This document shows positions 1-11,103 of a stretch of 64,000 nt of DNA, one piece after another (position 1 is the first letter of the stretch; each line of letters begins with the position of its first letter). Origin of the DNA: Ilyonectria destructans (lineage: Eukaryota; Ascomycota; Sordariomycetes; Hypocreales; Nectriaceae); the NCBI GenBank assembly GCA_020740775.1, contig JAHEWK010000008.1, positions 744,001-808,000 of the forward strand, given 5' to 3'. The notes beneath the pieces were generated by a model, which was not told the DNA's origin, did no database searches, and saw nothing but the letters and a program-made list of their open reading frames with translations. A program made the translations under genes and the position numbers.

Positions 1-613
1 TTCTACACGACTGCGCTGCCTTGTCAGCCTTATTCCTCTTATAACAGGATATCTACGAGTAAATATTTCTATGGCACTTGTTTTCGGTTTAAAAAGTGAC
101 AAGAAATCGATCATCGGTGTTGGTGATACAAATGTTAGACCGCAATGATACGACTGTTTGGCATATGAACCACACAGCTGCAGGGACATCAAGTAAGAGC
201 ATTACGATTGACATACATACAGTTTTCTATTCGCAGACATGAGAATATACTCTAATCTAGAATACAATTTTAATAAAATATTTAATATAGCAGCTTAGGA
301 AATAATAATTTTATAGCCTTTAGTTTTAGTCTTTATTATCTAATAATTATTTTTATTAAATCAGGTTCATTAATAAAGGTAGGTCTAAGGCTTAGGCATC
401 CACGCTTTCATCGTGCAATATTTCTTTGCCTGGGGATTAGCTAAAGAGAATTATACGTGTGTGCGAATAGCAATACTCTGAAGCAAACGGCTGGAATGTT
501 AGATTAACAAGGACTTCAAAGAATCGACCTGAACACATATACAATCTAGGTATTGACATCTCAATCTCAACGTGCACCCCAATTCATATTACTCGAACAT
601 GCCACTAGATAAC
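1..613. other. AT-rich 3' flank of the MFS gene
   Basis: No gene seen. The stretch lies downstream of the minus-strand transporter and turns strongly AT-rich from about 240 to 370. It carries one copy of the short degenerate repeat annotated separately. Composition differs from the coding DNA that follows, consistent with RIP-affected or otherwise decayed intergenic sequence. Confidence 0.6.
251..480 (+). repeat. Degenerate dispersed repeat, copy A
   Basis: An AT-rich stretch ends in a block at 458-479 (core GTGCGAATAGCAATACTCT). The same block occurs at 11552-11573 with transition differences and at 3455-3478 in more diverged form. The upstream AT-rich part aligns only loosely. It is probably a remnant of a RIP-mutated repeat. 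No open frame or terminal structure identifies the parent family. Confidence 0.45.
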
Positions 614-2456
614 TCATTTCAATCCACATCGTGCCAGCATATCCGTCTCTGCAATCCAGATACGGATGCTCTTGCCCCGGAAATAGAGGATGAATGTCGT
701 CAAGTGAATAGCGACATTGACGCTGGCAATTACCATGAAGACAGTGAGCATCCCGTTGGCGTCAATCCAATCATTAATCACCCACGTCCAGACCCACGCC
801 ATGAGCGACTTTAGTGACGCTACTGTAACCATGAGCTCCACAGAGAGCTATCAAAACGTCAGTATTGAGTTCACAAGCGTGTCAATGGAGTTCCGACTAC
901 ATACCTCTCGATGGCAATCCAGCGCATAACTCATTGATAGCGAAACTCCCACTTGTGCACCAGCACTAAGAACTCCATAGCCCACTACAGGGCCAGCCCA
1001 ATGCGTGTTGTAATGATATGTCAAGCCCGACATGAGCGCACCCAGGAACGTCAAAATGGTGGCGACAATGCAGACAGGGAGTCGCATCTCAGGCTCTCGG
1101 ATACCTTCGTTCTTCTTGGTGAAGTAGTTGGCGATGGAGTCAGACAGAGATCCGCAAAGCCACGAGCCCACTAGTGAGCCAACGAATGGTGATAGAAAGA
1201 CGAGGCCCTGGGCCTGAGAGTCGAAGCCGTATTGTCCAGCGAACAGTTGAGCAACCGTCGCCCCAAGTATGACGTTCCAGCCAAGGGAGGCACCATAAAC
1301 AAGGCACGCCCAGAGTACAGTAGGATACGTAACGAGGATAAAGGGGCGTAGAAAGGCGCTCCTTAGACTCACATTAGGATCTGGCTTTTCCCACAAGGCA
1401 AGATTGCGAAGAAACCCTCGCTTGGGGGGACCTTGAGGAGCGCTCTCGATGCTTCCATCGCACTATTCCTTGTCGTTGTTGTTATTACGGGAATTCTCAA
1501 TCCGCTCCACTCCCACCTTTTCATCATTATCCATCTCGATTCCGGCCGGGTACGGTTGAGGTCGAGGTCCAGCGTACTTGGTTTCAGGCATGAAAAAGAA
1601 CATGGAGATGCAGCTGAGGCAGATGAACATGGCCACGATATAGAAAGCCCAATCCATTCCATAACGTTGGATGATGAGGGCCGAGAACTGCGCCGGATCT
1701 ATCAGAAAGCTGAAAACGTAGACGGGTATCTAGGACATCCTTACCAATGGACCAAGCTCATTTCCACCAAGGACTGATAGTCCATACAATGACACCTTCT
1801 CTCCACGGTTGTGCAGGAAGAATATGTCTGTGATTGTGGTAGGGACGATAGATTCGATAGGTGCCTCAAACAAGCCCAAAAACGCCCGGCCGGTGATGAA
1901 TGAAACATATGTGGCGTTCGATGCAAGTCCGAGCCAGACGCACGCAATGCCCATGAGAACGTATGAAAGCATGTAAACCGGGCGACGGCCAAATTTGAGA
2001 GCCAGGGGCCTGGGGACGAAGGCATTGTTAGTCTAAAGACATTAGTCAATCACTAGTGACGAAGACTTACATCCAGAAGATATTGCCGACTCCTTGACAG
2101 ATCAACGTGGCACCGTTTGCATACGTTAGCTTTTGTAGACTCTCGCCAAAGGTCTCGGCAAGCGGGAGCATGCCGGCGGCCATGATAGGACCGGTCACGC
2201 TCCCCATGAAAGCGTAAGCAACGCCGTTGAGGAAAGTGCCCCATTTCTTGGTCGTTGACCACCGGAGCGGATCGTTTGGGTCTGAGAGGGAGGGCTGAGG
2301 GACGAGTAGGATGTGTGTGTCGCCTTGCAGAATGAACTGGAGGCCGGCTGTTGCCTTGCTAGCATTGCCGTTGTCGAAAAGCAGTTCAGTTCCTGGGGCT
2401 CGTCGCTGGACAACCGAGATGTCCTCGGTTGCAGTGGAATCTTGATGTCTTGCCAT
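614..2456 (-). CDS. MFS transporter, DHA1-type, 12 transmembrane segments
   Basis: Membrane transporter of the major facilitator superfamily, in the drug:H+ antiporter-1-like group; substrate unknown. Model: complement of 614-847, 905-1462, 1517-1687, 1745-2009 and 2071-2456, giving 537 aa. The start MARHQDS is the first ATG before the family's N-terminal block (LLVPQPSLSDPNDPLRWS). The signature LALKFGRRPVYM follows TM2-3, a charged central loop lies near residues 260-300, and the tail reads YFRGKSIRIW. Splicing at 2010-2070, 1688-1744 and 848-904 restores family sequence. The fourth intron (1463-1516, 54 nt, in frame) has to be removed to avoid an in-frame TAG at 1463-1465. If it is not spliced the protein ends in the central loop. 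The setting next to FAH and DUF3500 genes suggests metabolite uptake or efflux, which is inference. Confidence 0.85.
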
Positions 2457-4106
2457 GTTGGACGTGGTAGTAACAGCAGGAGACTTGGAGAGGGATGGCG
2501 GGGACTCAGGGAGACATGCTTTCTCTACTCCCGGCCTCGAGGACTGTCTTATATGATAGAAGAAACCTTGTAAGAAGCCTCGCAACAGGGTTCCCCACAC
2601 TCCTGATGAGGATACTGTGCTAGCCTCTAGGTCCGGGGTAAGCTTGGGGATGTGGGGAGCTTTCTGCAGCTCGCAGTGAAAGCTCGTCTATGAAGCAAGA
2701 TAGAAGGACAATAACTGACATTTGGCGGGACATCTCCAATCACGCAGTGCCTAAACGACGCTCTCTGCCAGAGCACAGTCGGTGGCGGTCGCTAGCATCA
2801 ATAGCTCCATTCCTCAACCCCAACCCTGGGTCTAGATCCCCCATGAGCCAATCGGCATCGCTGGATCGGAAGCATACCGACGGTGAAGCCAACCCGCTGG
2901 GATCATCGTTTACCGTCGGATTCTAGCTGATTGCAGAGTCTCACCGCGACGTAGTGCAGAAGTGTCTAGCCACATACTGACGAACCCTAATGACAACGAA
3001 AGCCGCTGACATCTACACACAATAACAAGAACACAATTTCATATTGAAGAGTTTGAGCCCGAAATCCCGAAAGCCCAAGCTGACAATCGTGTATGCCGAA
3101 ACTTAATCTACGAACATCCGAACCTGCAAGCTCATGCCCCTACCCTGTACAGTAACATATTACAAAATCTGGTCATGACAACGAAGTGCTAGATCATACA
3201 GGACATCACCACAATCATGCATGACTTACTGATGGCTTTTAGGAAATTGTGTTGCAATTGCTGCGGGTGGTACGCCAACCCCTCGATCCCACTCTGGAAC
3301 TTACGTCTGTTTAATAGGCTGGGGGAAATACATAGAAATAAAGAATTATAATATAACAACTAAATACTAAGGATTAGTCTTACATAAATTCATTAGGATA
3401 TTAAACAATTTTGGGTAGGATTTAGGATGCAGTCATGTGTGCATATACTCGTAGGTGCGTGCATGAATAACAATGCTCCATAGCAATCTTACTTTAGGTG
3501 ATCATATTAACATTTGCATAATCTGGGAAGCTGGCTGAAGGATGTCTCAATTGATAAAATAATGCTGTAGGATAGTTGTTGCTGTTACAAGGCCAGGAGA
3601 TCAGAAGTAGAGGTGTCCTAGTCATGAAGATTATAGAACCTCAATCAATGATTTATAGCACACTTGCTAATAGGTAGCTATGGTCAGGGAAATGGATTCT
3701 GTCTACACAAATGCCTAGAATGATGGTGTGCACCTCATGAATATGTGATTTTATGAAGAGATGGGACATTAGCGTATCCTCGCCTTCTTTGTTGCATGAC
3801 AATGCTCTACTGACTTCACATTGCTAATGCTAAAATGATAGCAATAATACATGAGGCACTTAGCGACTTCGGTTTGTATACTACAGTAGCCAGGCATCCT
3901 GGTACGTAAAAAGCGAAATGTGGACGGTATTTGGGCTTGCTCTTTGCCCTCCTGAACAGGCTGTTTCTTTTCACATCATTAAGCATACTAAAAGACTTTC
4001 AATGACCACTTCTATTCATCTATTGTCTAGCCTCGTCCAAACCGGCACCCGTATGACGGTCAATTTTATAATATTTTCATTTCTGGTATCTTAAACAATT
4101 TCCCAA
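2457..4106. other. Intergenic region with RIP-like repeat
   Basis: Non-coding 1.65 kb between the MFS start and the 3' end of the 117-aa gene. The part nearest the MFS gene is its presumed promoter. From about 3310 to 4080 it becomes AT-rich and holds repeat copy B. No open frame or RNA gene is supported. Confidence 0.6.
3310..3480 (+). repeat. Degenerate dispersed repeat, copy B
   Basis: Shares with copy C the block TAAATACTAAGGATTAGTCT (3361-3380; copy C has A for the second G). It also shares a diverged AGGATATTAAACAATT-like stretch and a terminal block near 3455-3478. The blocks occur in the same order and orientation as in copy C, and most differences within them are C/T or G/A transitions, as RIP produces. 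Confidence 0.55.
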
Positions 4107-4572
4107 TTAACCCAGCAGCTTGGGGACCTGCTCAACCAAGTAGTCCACGATCGCGTCGGGGCCCTTCTCCACCTGCAGTCCCGTGGGAATGGCGTGTGTC
4201 TTGATATCCGGCACGACCGATTTCGCTGTCGCAAAGATGGTGGTGGCCTCCTCGGGAGTCCACATCGAGGCGCAGAACTACGATCTCATTAGCCAAAGCA
4301 ACCCTCGCTCATCCACCATAAAGAACTTACAATAACATTTGGCTTATGCTCGGTTACCTTAGGGAGGACCTCGGCCATGTCTATAGTCAATTGGTGTCAG
4401 CGCCTGGCACAATTGAGTAAAGAGTACGTTGCGACTTACTCTCACAGTTGGCGACATACTCAATGTCATATCGGTCCTTGAGGGCCTCCATCATTCTGCC
4501 GATCAGTCGCTTCGCCCGCTCGGGGGCGGTGTTGACGGTAACGAGTCTCCAGGGGCCGCTTCGGACAGACAT
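4107..4572 (-). CDS. Conserved hypothetical protein, 117 aa
   Basis: Three-exon gene: complement of 4107-4277, 4331-4380 and 4440-4572. Both introns are GT-AG and exon phases close exactly. The protein starts MSVRSGPWRLVTVNTAPERA, continues with a helix-rich segment, and ends with motifs FCASMWTPEEA and HAIPTGLQVEKGPDAIVDYL. A short beta strand near the start followed by alternating strands and helices would fit a small alpha/beta (Rossmann-like) fold, but I do not recognise the family and assign no function. No signal peptide or membrane segment is seen. Clean splicing and the phase-exact C-terminus support a real gene. The neighbours are an MFS transporter and an FAH-family enzyme. Confidence 0.75.
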
Positions 4573-5847
4573 GATGGGTGATTTGTTTGGGTGGTTGTCT
4601 AAGCTTCAATGAGTGAGAGATGTGAACAAAACAAGAGGTCAATCAATTGTCGCTGGATTTTTGGGGTTTGTAGTTCGGCGAAGCTCGGGGTTCGCTAAGA
4701 CATCGCACCGCGGCACGTCAGAAATGCGGGGGAATAGTGGCCGGCTCTATCTCCGGAATTCCCGCAACATCTCCACCATACCCCCCCGGCTTCGGAGGTG
4801 TTGGATTATTGTCAAGTGGGCTATGGGGATGGGGCAGTTCGGATATCCCGAGCTCCAACTGGTGGCGAGCGACGAATCGGATGCTGTTTGCCCGGTGGAT
4901 TGAAGATGGATGGCATGCGGCGACGCCTCAACCTTCCCATGGATTCGGTACGGTTTTGGGGGTGGCCATCTGCTCCTCGTTTGCAGATTGAACAGGACTG
5001 GCAATCATGGCACACCTGGTACTGGGCTGTTAGATGGACGGGGTTGACACTCGTCAAAGCCAATGCTAGAATCAACCAGGTCTAGATGTACATGGTAATT
5101 GTAGAATTCAAGAGGGCCCTTGGAACTATAAAAAACACATACATTTCGCCATCTTCCATACCCCAAAAATTACCCCTTGTCCTTGTATCATCGGGATCGA
5201 AATTTTCAATTTGTTTCGCAGTCTGATGGCATCCCATAGACATACTGCCCGACTCCCACCTCACCCGTGAGGGACAAGTTCCGAATGTTATTCGCCATCG
5301 ACAAAGTTATAAAAATGTACCACCGTAGTCTCCTCGACCTTTTCCCTTTTCTCTACTTCAATTCATATATTGTCCGATAACACCATGGCCTGCACCGCGG
5401 CGTTCAACTACGCCAAAGAAATGACAGCGTGAAATGTGATGAAACTACATATTGTGGAGATGAAATGAACAGTCCATGCCAACGGGATCATACGTCTCTC
5501 ACTTCGTATACAAACGATGTCCTTCATCACGCAGTGCAATGCAGTGAATGATTAACCCTAGAGAGTTATAAAATATGGCGCTAATGACTAGATAAACTCC
5601 AAAAAAGTATTGTTCATTGCGTACACAAGTACCGCAGCTAACCGTAGGAATCTCTCATTTTACAACGTCCCTCTCAATCTAGAATATATACTGCGAGTAG
5701 AAACACCAAGACTTCAAAGACCCTCCACATGAGAAGTACATCATCACCGGTATTGCCTTTGGATTGCAATAGTCTATGTGTATTTGCAGATGTAAATTGT
5801 GAGATCTATATATGTAGCCTCTCCACCCAATGCACATCAATTACTTT
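4573..5847. other. Intergenic region with an orphan promoter-like segment
   Basis: Non-coding between the 117-aa gene (its promoter is at the left) and the FAH gene 3' end. At 5308-5316 there is a TATA-like ATAAAAATG, then a pyrimidine-rich tract. An ATG in good context at 5384-5386 opens only a 15-codon frame (MACTAAFNYAKEMTA). No continuing exon is apparent, so this may be a gene remnant or a start by chance. Confidence 0.5.
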
Positions 5848-7059
5848 TTACTTTTCATTCTCAAACACATTGACGAGAGTTCCGATATGGGGCAAAATCT
5901 CAACTGCGAACTCATCGCCATCGCGAAGAGTCTCCTTGGGTTTCCGGCCCAATCCTACACCGGCAGGAGTTCCTGTGATGATAACGGTTCCGGCAGGCAG
6001 AGTAGTGCTCTGAGACAGGAAGCTAACAAGCTTGGGGACGCTGAAGATCAAGTCACTAGAGTTGGAACGTTAGAGACATCTAGTGGCGAAGGGGGGAGGA
6101 AGATCGCTTACTCAATACCGCAGTCTTGGAGGACGGTGCCATTCTTGAGGCCCTTCATCCACAACTTTGACGGGTCGGGGATCAGAGACTTGAGAGCGAG
6201 AGTCGGTCCTGGTTGGGCGGAGTTAGGTGACATTCTTGGAGAAAGCTATATGGTAGATTTAGGAGAGCACATACCAATGGGGCAGGCTCCATCGAAGCCC
6301 TTGGAGAAGGACCACTGAGACTGGTTGAGTTGAGAAGTACGGCTTGAGACGTCGTTGCAAGCAGTGTATCCCAGGACATAGTCTAAGGCATCAGCCTCGC
6401 TGACATTCTTGGCCGTCTTGCCGATGACAACCGCCAGCTCGGACTCGTAGTCTCCGCAGTCATCGACTTGGGTGAGCTTCGGTAGGATCGTGGGGGCGGG
6501 CCAAGGGTCGCCCAGGGCAGTGTTTGGCTTCCTGGATGGTGCGTCAGCCATGGTTCTGGCCGCTCATTCGATAAGCTGCTTACATGAAAACTGTGGGAAT
6601 GGTTGGGATGTCCATCTTGACCTCGATGGCATGCTGCTTATACTAGAAGCGGCCGCGTAAGCACTCTGTTTCACACGCAATCATTTGCAGACTGCGGTTG
6701 GATGACACTCACATTTAGACCGATACATCGAATGGTGCCAACCTCGTTTTGAGCCAGGGGCGAGAGGACTCGGCCAATGGTCTCAGTCGAGCCAGTGTCG
6801 TTTCCAGGAGACAGGACGGAGGAGCCGGAGAAGACATTGACGGCAACTTCGAGGCCCTTGCGCACGGCAGCGCCAACATCGACATCCTTGTCGGTAGGCT
6901 GGCCGATGAGGATCTTGGAGGGGTTGGACTTGGGGACGAAGCGCACGAGGCCTGTTGGCAAGTGTTAGTTACTCAGATGAGATCCCACACTGCAGCAGCG
7001 AGATGTTGCTACAGCGGGCGAGTGGACATGGACGTACGCTGGAGGGTTGCTGAAGCCAT
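5848..7059 (-). CDS. Fumarylacetoacetate hydrolase (FAH) family protein
   Basis: Cytosolic metal-dependent hydrolase or isomerase of the FAH superfamily, whose members act on acylpyruvates, ring-cleavage dienoates or related keto acids; the exact substrate cannot be read. Model: complement of 5848-6055, 6112-6208, 6275-6531, 6584-6642, 6713-6951 and 7038-7059, giving 293 aa, with phases closing at every junction. Family motifs: [27 protein letters not shown] with metal-binding acidic residues, [27 protein letters not shown], and [14 protein letters not shown] near the C-terminus. Length is close to FAHD1/FAHD2-type proteins. The first exon is only 22 nt (MASATLQ plus one base). It shares an 0.86-kb divergent promoter region with the DUF3500 gene, so co-regulation is plausible. 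Confidence 0.92.
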
Positions 7060-7922
7060 GATGGAAGAGTTGAATGCTGGAGTTTCTACAGGTTCGGATG
7101 CAGAGTCTAAGTGATGATAATGAGAAGCGCACAACGGACAAAGCTACCTCGGTCTCCGAGAATCAATGCCGGATAAAGTCCTAGGTCTAGTCCACGTTGG
7201 GATGTGGGAGCTGCGAGAGACAAGGCAAACCCCGTGACGTCGACGTAGCAACGAGAAAGATGCCGGTCTTCGGAAGAAGGGTCTCGTGGGGTAGAGTCTA
7301 GATAGAGTTTAGACCTCGTGTGGGAAGCCGGAAGCTGGAGTTGTTGGAGAAGACGGGAATTCCGGTGCAAATGAAACGGGGATAAGAATGTGGTGTTGAA
7401 GCTTAGTGGGCGCTGCGTAATCCGACTGCCCGGCTTCGGCGGAGACGAGGCCGACGCCAGCGGGAAGCGGGGCGGAGTGCGGGGGACTTTTAGCGGCGTG
7501 CCCCTGTAAGCAGCCCCTCCAAGCAGTCCCGGCGATGAGCTTCGGCAACTGGAGAGGAAATACGGCTTCTGACCGGGAATCCAATCCTCAATTGGGACGA
7601 TTCTTTGCGCCGAGACAACCATCTGTCTTGCATATTGTTACTCTTGTCAAGGCTGCTGCATTTCCTGGGGATCGAGCCGGACCATCGGGCGCAACTTACG
7701 AGCTACGTACTCCCTCCATCGTACCATCATCATCGGATCCAACGCCGACGAGCGCCTGGTTCTTGAGCGACTCGACGTAGACGCCCGAGATAAATCTCAC
7801 CTCATTCTGCCATAATTCTCTTCTGCTCAATTGAGCTCGACCTTGCTTGATTCTAGAGCTCACTTCTTCCTGGTTGAATCTCAACATCGTCGCCAGCAAC
7901 AGCAAGGACCAATCTCGCAGCC
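7060..7922. promoter_or_regulatory. Divergent promoter region, FAH / DUF3500
   Basis: An 863-bp gap between two divergently transcribed start codons, so it must hold both promoters. I cannot assign specific transcription-factor sites. Open frames on the minus strand here are short and lack family features. Confidence 0.6.
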
Positions 7923-9262
7923 ATGGCGTCTCAATCCTCCGCCGCGCCCAGCGCATTCCGCCAGCATCTTCCCGACCTCAGCCTCCCTCGCTTCACCAGC
8001 ATGGCAAAGCAAGACCCTTATGAATACGCCAAAGAATTCAAAGAGGGCGGCCAACCCCCGTGGCTTCACGGCCTCTTCCTCCACTGGCGAGACCTGCTCA
8101 AGGAGCCTTACAAGGGCATCACCAATGACGGCATGTCTACCCCTTCGTATAAGTCGCTGCTGGGGTTCGAATTCGACTAACACTCTTCCCAGGCAAGGTC
8201 CGACCCGATCTCTTTGACTTACACGATGATGGTGTCCCTACCGCGACCATCGTCCAGGCCACCGAGGCCCTTCTTAAGCTCCTCGACCACGGACAGCACG
8301 AAAAGACCTGCTATCATATCGACTCGCCCGAATGGCGCACCTGGTCCAATCCCGAGTTTCTCTTGAGCGACAAGGGCATTCGCCTTGACGAGATCAGCGA
8401 CGAGCAGAGAACCGCCGTCTTCAAGGTCCTGGAACTGACCCTCTCACCTGAGGGCTACCAGAAGGCTCTTGGTGCCATGCGCGTCAATGGCTTCCTGGGC
8501 GATCTTTGCAAAGTCCCTAGCATCATGAATGAGCACTCGTACAACTTCGTCCTCTTCGGCGAGCCCTCAACCGAGACACCTTGGGGCTTCTCTTTCTACG
8601 GCCACCACCTCTGCCTCAATATTCTCCTCTACAAGTCACAAATCGTCATCTCGCCCTGGTTCACTGGCGCTGAGCCGAACTTAATTGACGACGGCCCCTA
8701 CAAGGGTACGCGCATCCTCCACAGAGAAGAGGCCCTCGGCCTCCAGCTCATGCAGGATCTCTCAGCCGAGAAGCAGGCAAAGTCCCAGATCTACAAGCTC
8801 ATGAAAGACCCGGCTATGCCCTGGGGTCGATGGAACCACGATGACCAGCGTCACCTCTGCGGCGCCTACCGCGACAACCGAGTCGTTCCTTACGAGGGCG
8901 TCCTCGTCTCCGAGATGACAGCTGCGCAACAGGATCTCATCCTGGGCATCTGCAAGGAGTTCCTCCTCTATCTTCCCGAAAAAGCCCTCCAGCTCCGTCT
9001 GGACCAAATCCGTAGCTGGTTCCACGAGACTTACTGGTGCTGGATTGGCGAATTCGGTAACGAGGACCCCTTTTACTACCGCATCCAGAGCCCCGTGGTC
9101 ATCATCGAGTTTGACCATCACTCGGGCGTCTTCTTGGCGAACAAGGAGCCCGCCAAGTTCCACATCCACACGTTGCTAAGAACACCGAACGGCGGAGATT
9201 ACGGCATGGCTCTGCGACCGTTGATTCCTCGTGTAAAGCAGGAGTTTATGTGGGAGGGGTAA
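7923..9262 (+). CDS. DUF3500 family protein, 425 aa
   Basis: Member of the DUF3500 family, function unknown. Exons 7923-8130 and 8193-9262. The start MASQSSAAPSAFRQHLPDL is the first in-frame ATG. The junction restores DGKVRPDLFDLHDDG only if the 62-nt intron uses a GC donor (8131-8132) with a CTAAC branch and CAG acceptor. Conserved blocks: FYGHHLCLNILLYKSQ, ISPWFTGAEPN, MKDPAMPWGRWN, HLCGAYRDNRVVPYEG and, near the C-terminus, IIEFDHHSGVFLANKEPA followed by FHIHTLLRTPNGGDYG. The clustered histidines (GHH, FDHH, HIH) could bind a metal, which is my inference. No signal peptide is seen. It is divergent from the FAH enzyme. Confidence 0.9.
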
Positions 9263-9634
9263 GGCAGAGTGGATGTGAAATCTATACCAGACGATGTATT
9301 TCAGGCAGCAAGCGTTTATGAATGAAGATTCCAGAACCGTGGCTGTGCGAATCCAAGCTGTGAGCATGCCTAACGGGGACGCTAATAGGTCTAGTGATAC
9401 CCAATATGTTTTGAGGAATCTCGAGATTGCATGTGCGAACCATCCATCCGCCAATCATCAAATGAAATCAACCTATCAAACCTCTTTCAAGGCACCGAAC
9501 ACAACGCCACAAACCAAGCCCTTTTCGGAAACAACTACCTCAGCTGATGCCCTTTTTCAACTTACAAAGTGAAGGAGTAATTTTTAATTCTCTCTCCATC
9601 CTTTGCCAATTCCTACTTAAATCCGTGATAGATT
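9263..9634. other. Intergenic
   Basis: Between two plus-strand genes. It holds the presumed 3' UTR of the DUF3500 gene and the promoter of the CorA-like gene. Nothing else is supported. Confidence 0.5.
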
Positions 9635-11103
9635 TTGCATGTTCTTCGTTCAACTGCTTCCCGTATGAATGCGCTGCGAAAGTTCGCGCTGGAAGATTTC
9701 CAGGAACGAGTCTTCCGCGACTGTCCTCTACAATACCAGATAATCACCGTTGAGTCTATCCGGGGACTTGATAACGAGCTGGTTCAGAATGCCGCAACCC
9801 TCGAAGAAATCGAACGGATTGCCAACACCAACGTGTCCTTCATTCTTGTCAAGGTCTTTTATCATCGGTCTCTTCGTCAGCACATCTTTCACACTAGTCA
9901 GACGGACTGCCAAACGCTCCAACAAATCTTTCGCATCGATCCCTGTGAGCTTGGTATGGTCGCTACAAATATGACGGGCTTCCACTGTCTGCAGGGAGAC
10001 GCCCCGAGTAGACCTGCAAGTTATTATATGAAATGTGCCACCTTCAGGCTTATCTGGTCGTACGACCAGGGCAGCCATTTTGCAAGAGCAATCGCCTTCT
10101 ACAGGGCTCCAAACCCGAAGCGCCAGACATTTCAAGGTTTCGTGACGACCATGGAGTCGAACCTGGATCTCGTCTTACACTCACTTTTCCTGCCTCTTTC
10201 CGGAGCCACCCAAACGGTAATAGACATGGATAGCAAATCGCGAGAATATTCTCTGGCATTTAAGACTATCGAGAGATTTACGGTTTCGCGCATCGACTCC
10301 GAAGCTGAAATGGAGCCCTACGAACTCTCCGCAATGCCGCGGCAAATAAGCGCATTGATTGTCAAAACTGAAAAGAGCATTCACAAAACTCGGCAATGGA
10401 TGTTAGCTATGGACTCATTAATGAAATTTCAACTCAATCGGGGCTCCAAACCAATTCAAGGTCTTACCATTGAATCCAACGAGAATAATTATGCATCGGT
10501 TTTGGACAGTATACAACTTACCCAGAGCAAACTGGATGTAATGGAGATCAAGTTCAACTACATCCTCGCAAGAGCTAAGAATTTACATATGGCTGCAAGT
10601 TTGTCCTGAAGCACGGCTGAAAATCAATGCTGACTTCCTAGCAGATTACCCAGAAGATGACTCGGGATAATGCCGTCGCCAGCATCAAGCTGGCAAGGGC
10701 GACTTCCCTCGACAGCTCGTCAATGAAATCCGTCGCCATCATGACCATGGCCTTCTTGCCAGCCACATTTTTCGCCGCTCTCTTTGCACTTCCATCGCTA
10801 AATTGGAATGCCAAGCCTGTAGTGCAAGGTACTTTCTGGGTGTACTGGGCGTTTACGCTCCCATGCACTGCATTGGTGTTCCTTCTTTGGGCATTTCTCA
10901 CACAAAGAACAGAATTAAGATGTCTCTTTGCTTGGCTCAGGAGGCAAACCAAGGCGCCTAAAGTTGATGAACAAGTTGCAGAGACGGTGTGTACCTTGGG
11001 TGAAACCTTTACCCAAATCCCTTCAAGAGTTTCAGGGTTATTTCCAGAGGATAATGTTCTTAAGGAATCGACATCTCAAAACCTACCGACGGGGCAGGTC
11101 TAG
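9635..11103 (+). CDS. CorA-like membrane protein
   Basis: Fungal protein with a CorA-type (Mg2+ transporter-like) C-terminal membrane module. Exons 9635-10594 and 10642-11103, 473 aa. The second in-frame ATG at 9668 (MNALRKFALEDFQ) is an alternative start. The N-terminal cytosolic region is long and soluble, with helical content rising toward residue 320. Then come DSSSMKSVAIMTMAFLPATF and FAALFALPSL (TM1), and FWVYWAFTLPCTALVFLLW (TM2). The canonical CorA GMN loop is not seen, as is common in this fungal group. The intron is GC-AG with the textbook GC donor GCAAGT. Ion specificity is unknown, and many such fungal proteins may not be magnesium channels. Confidence 0.75.
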
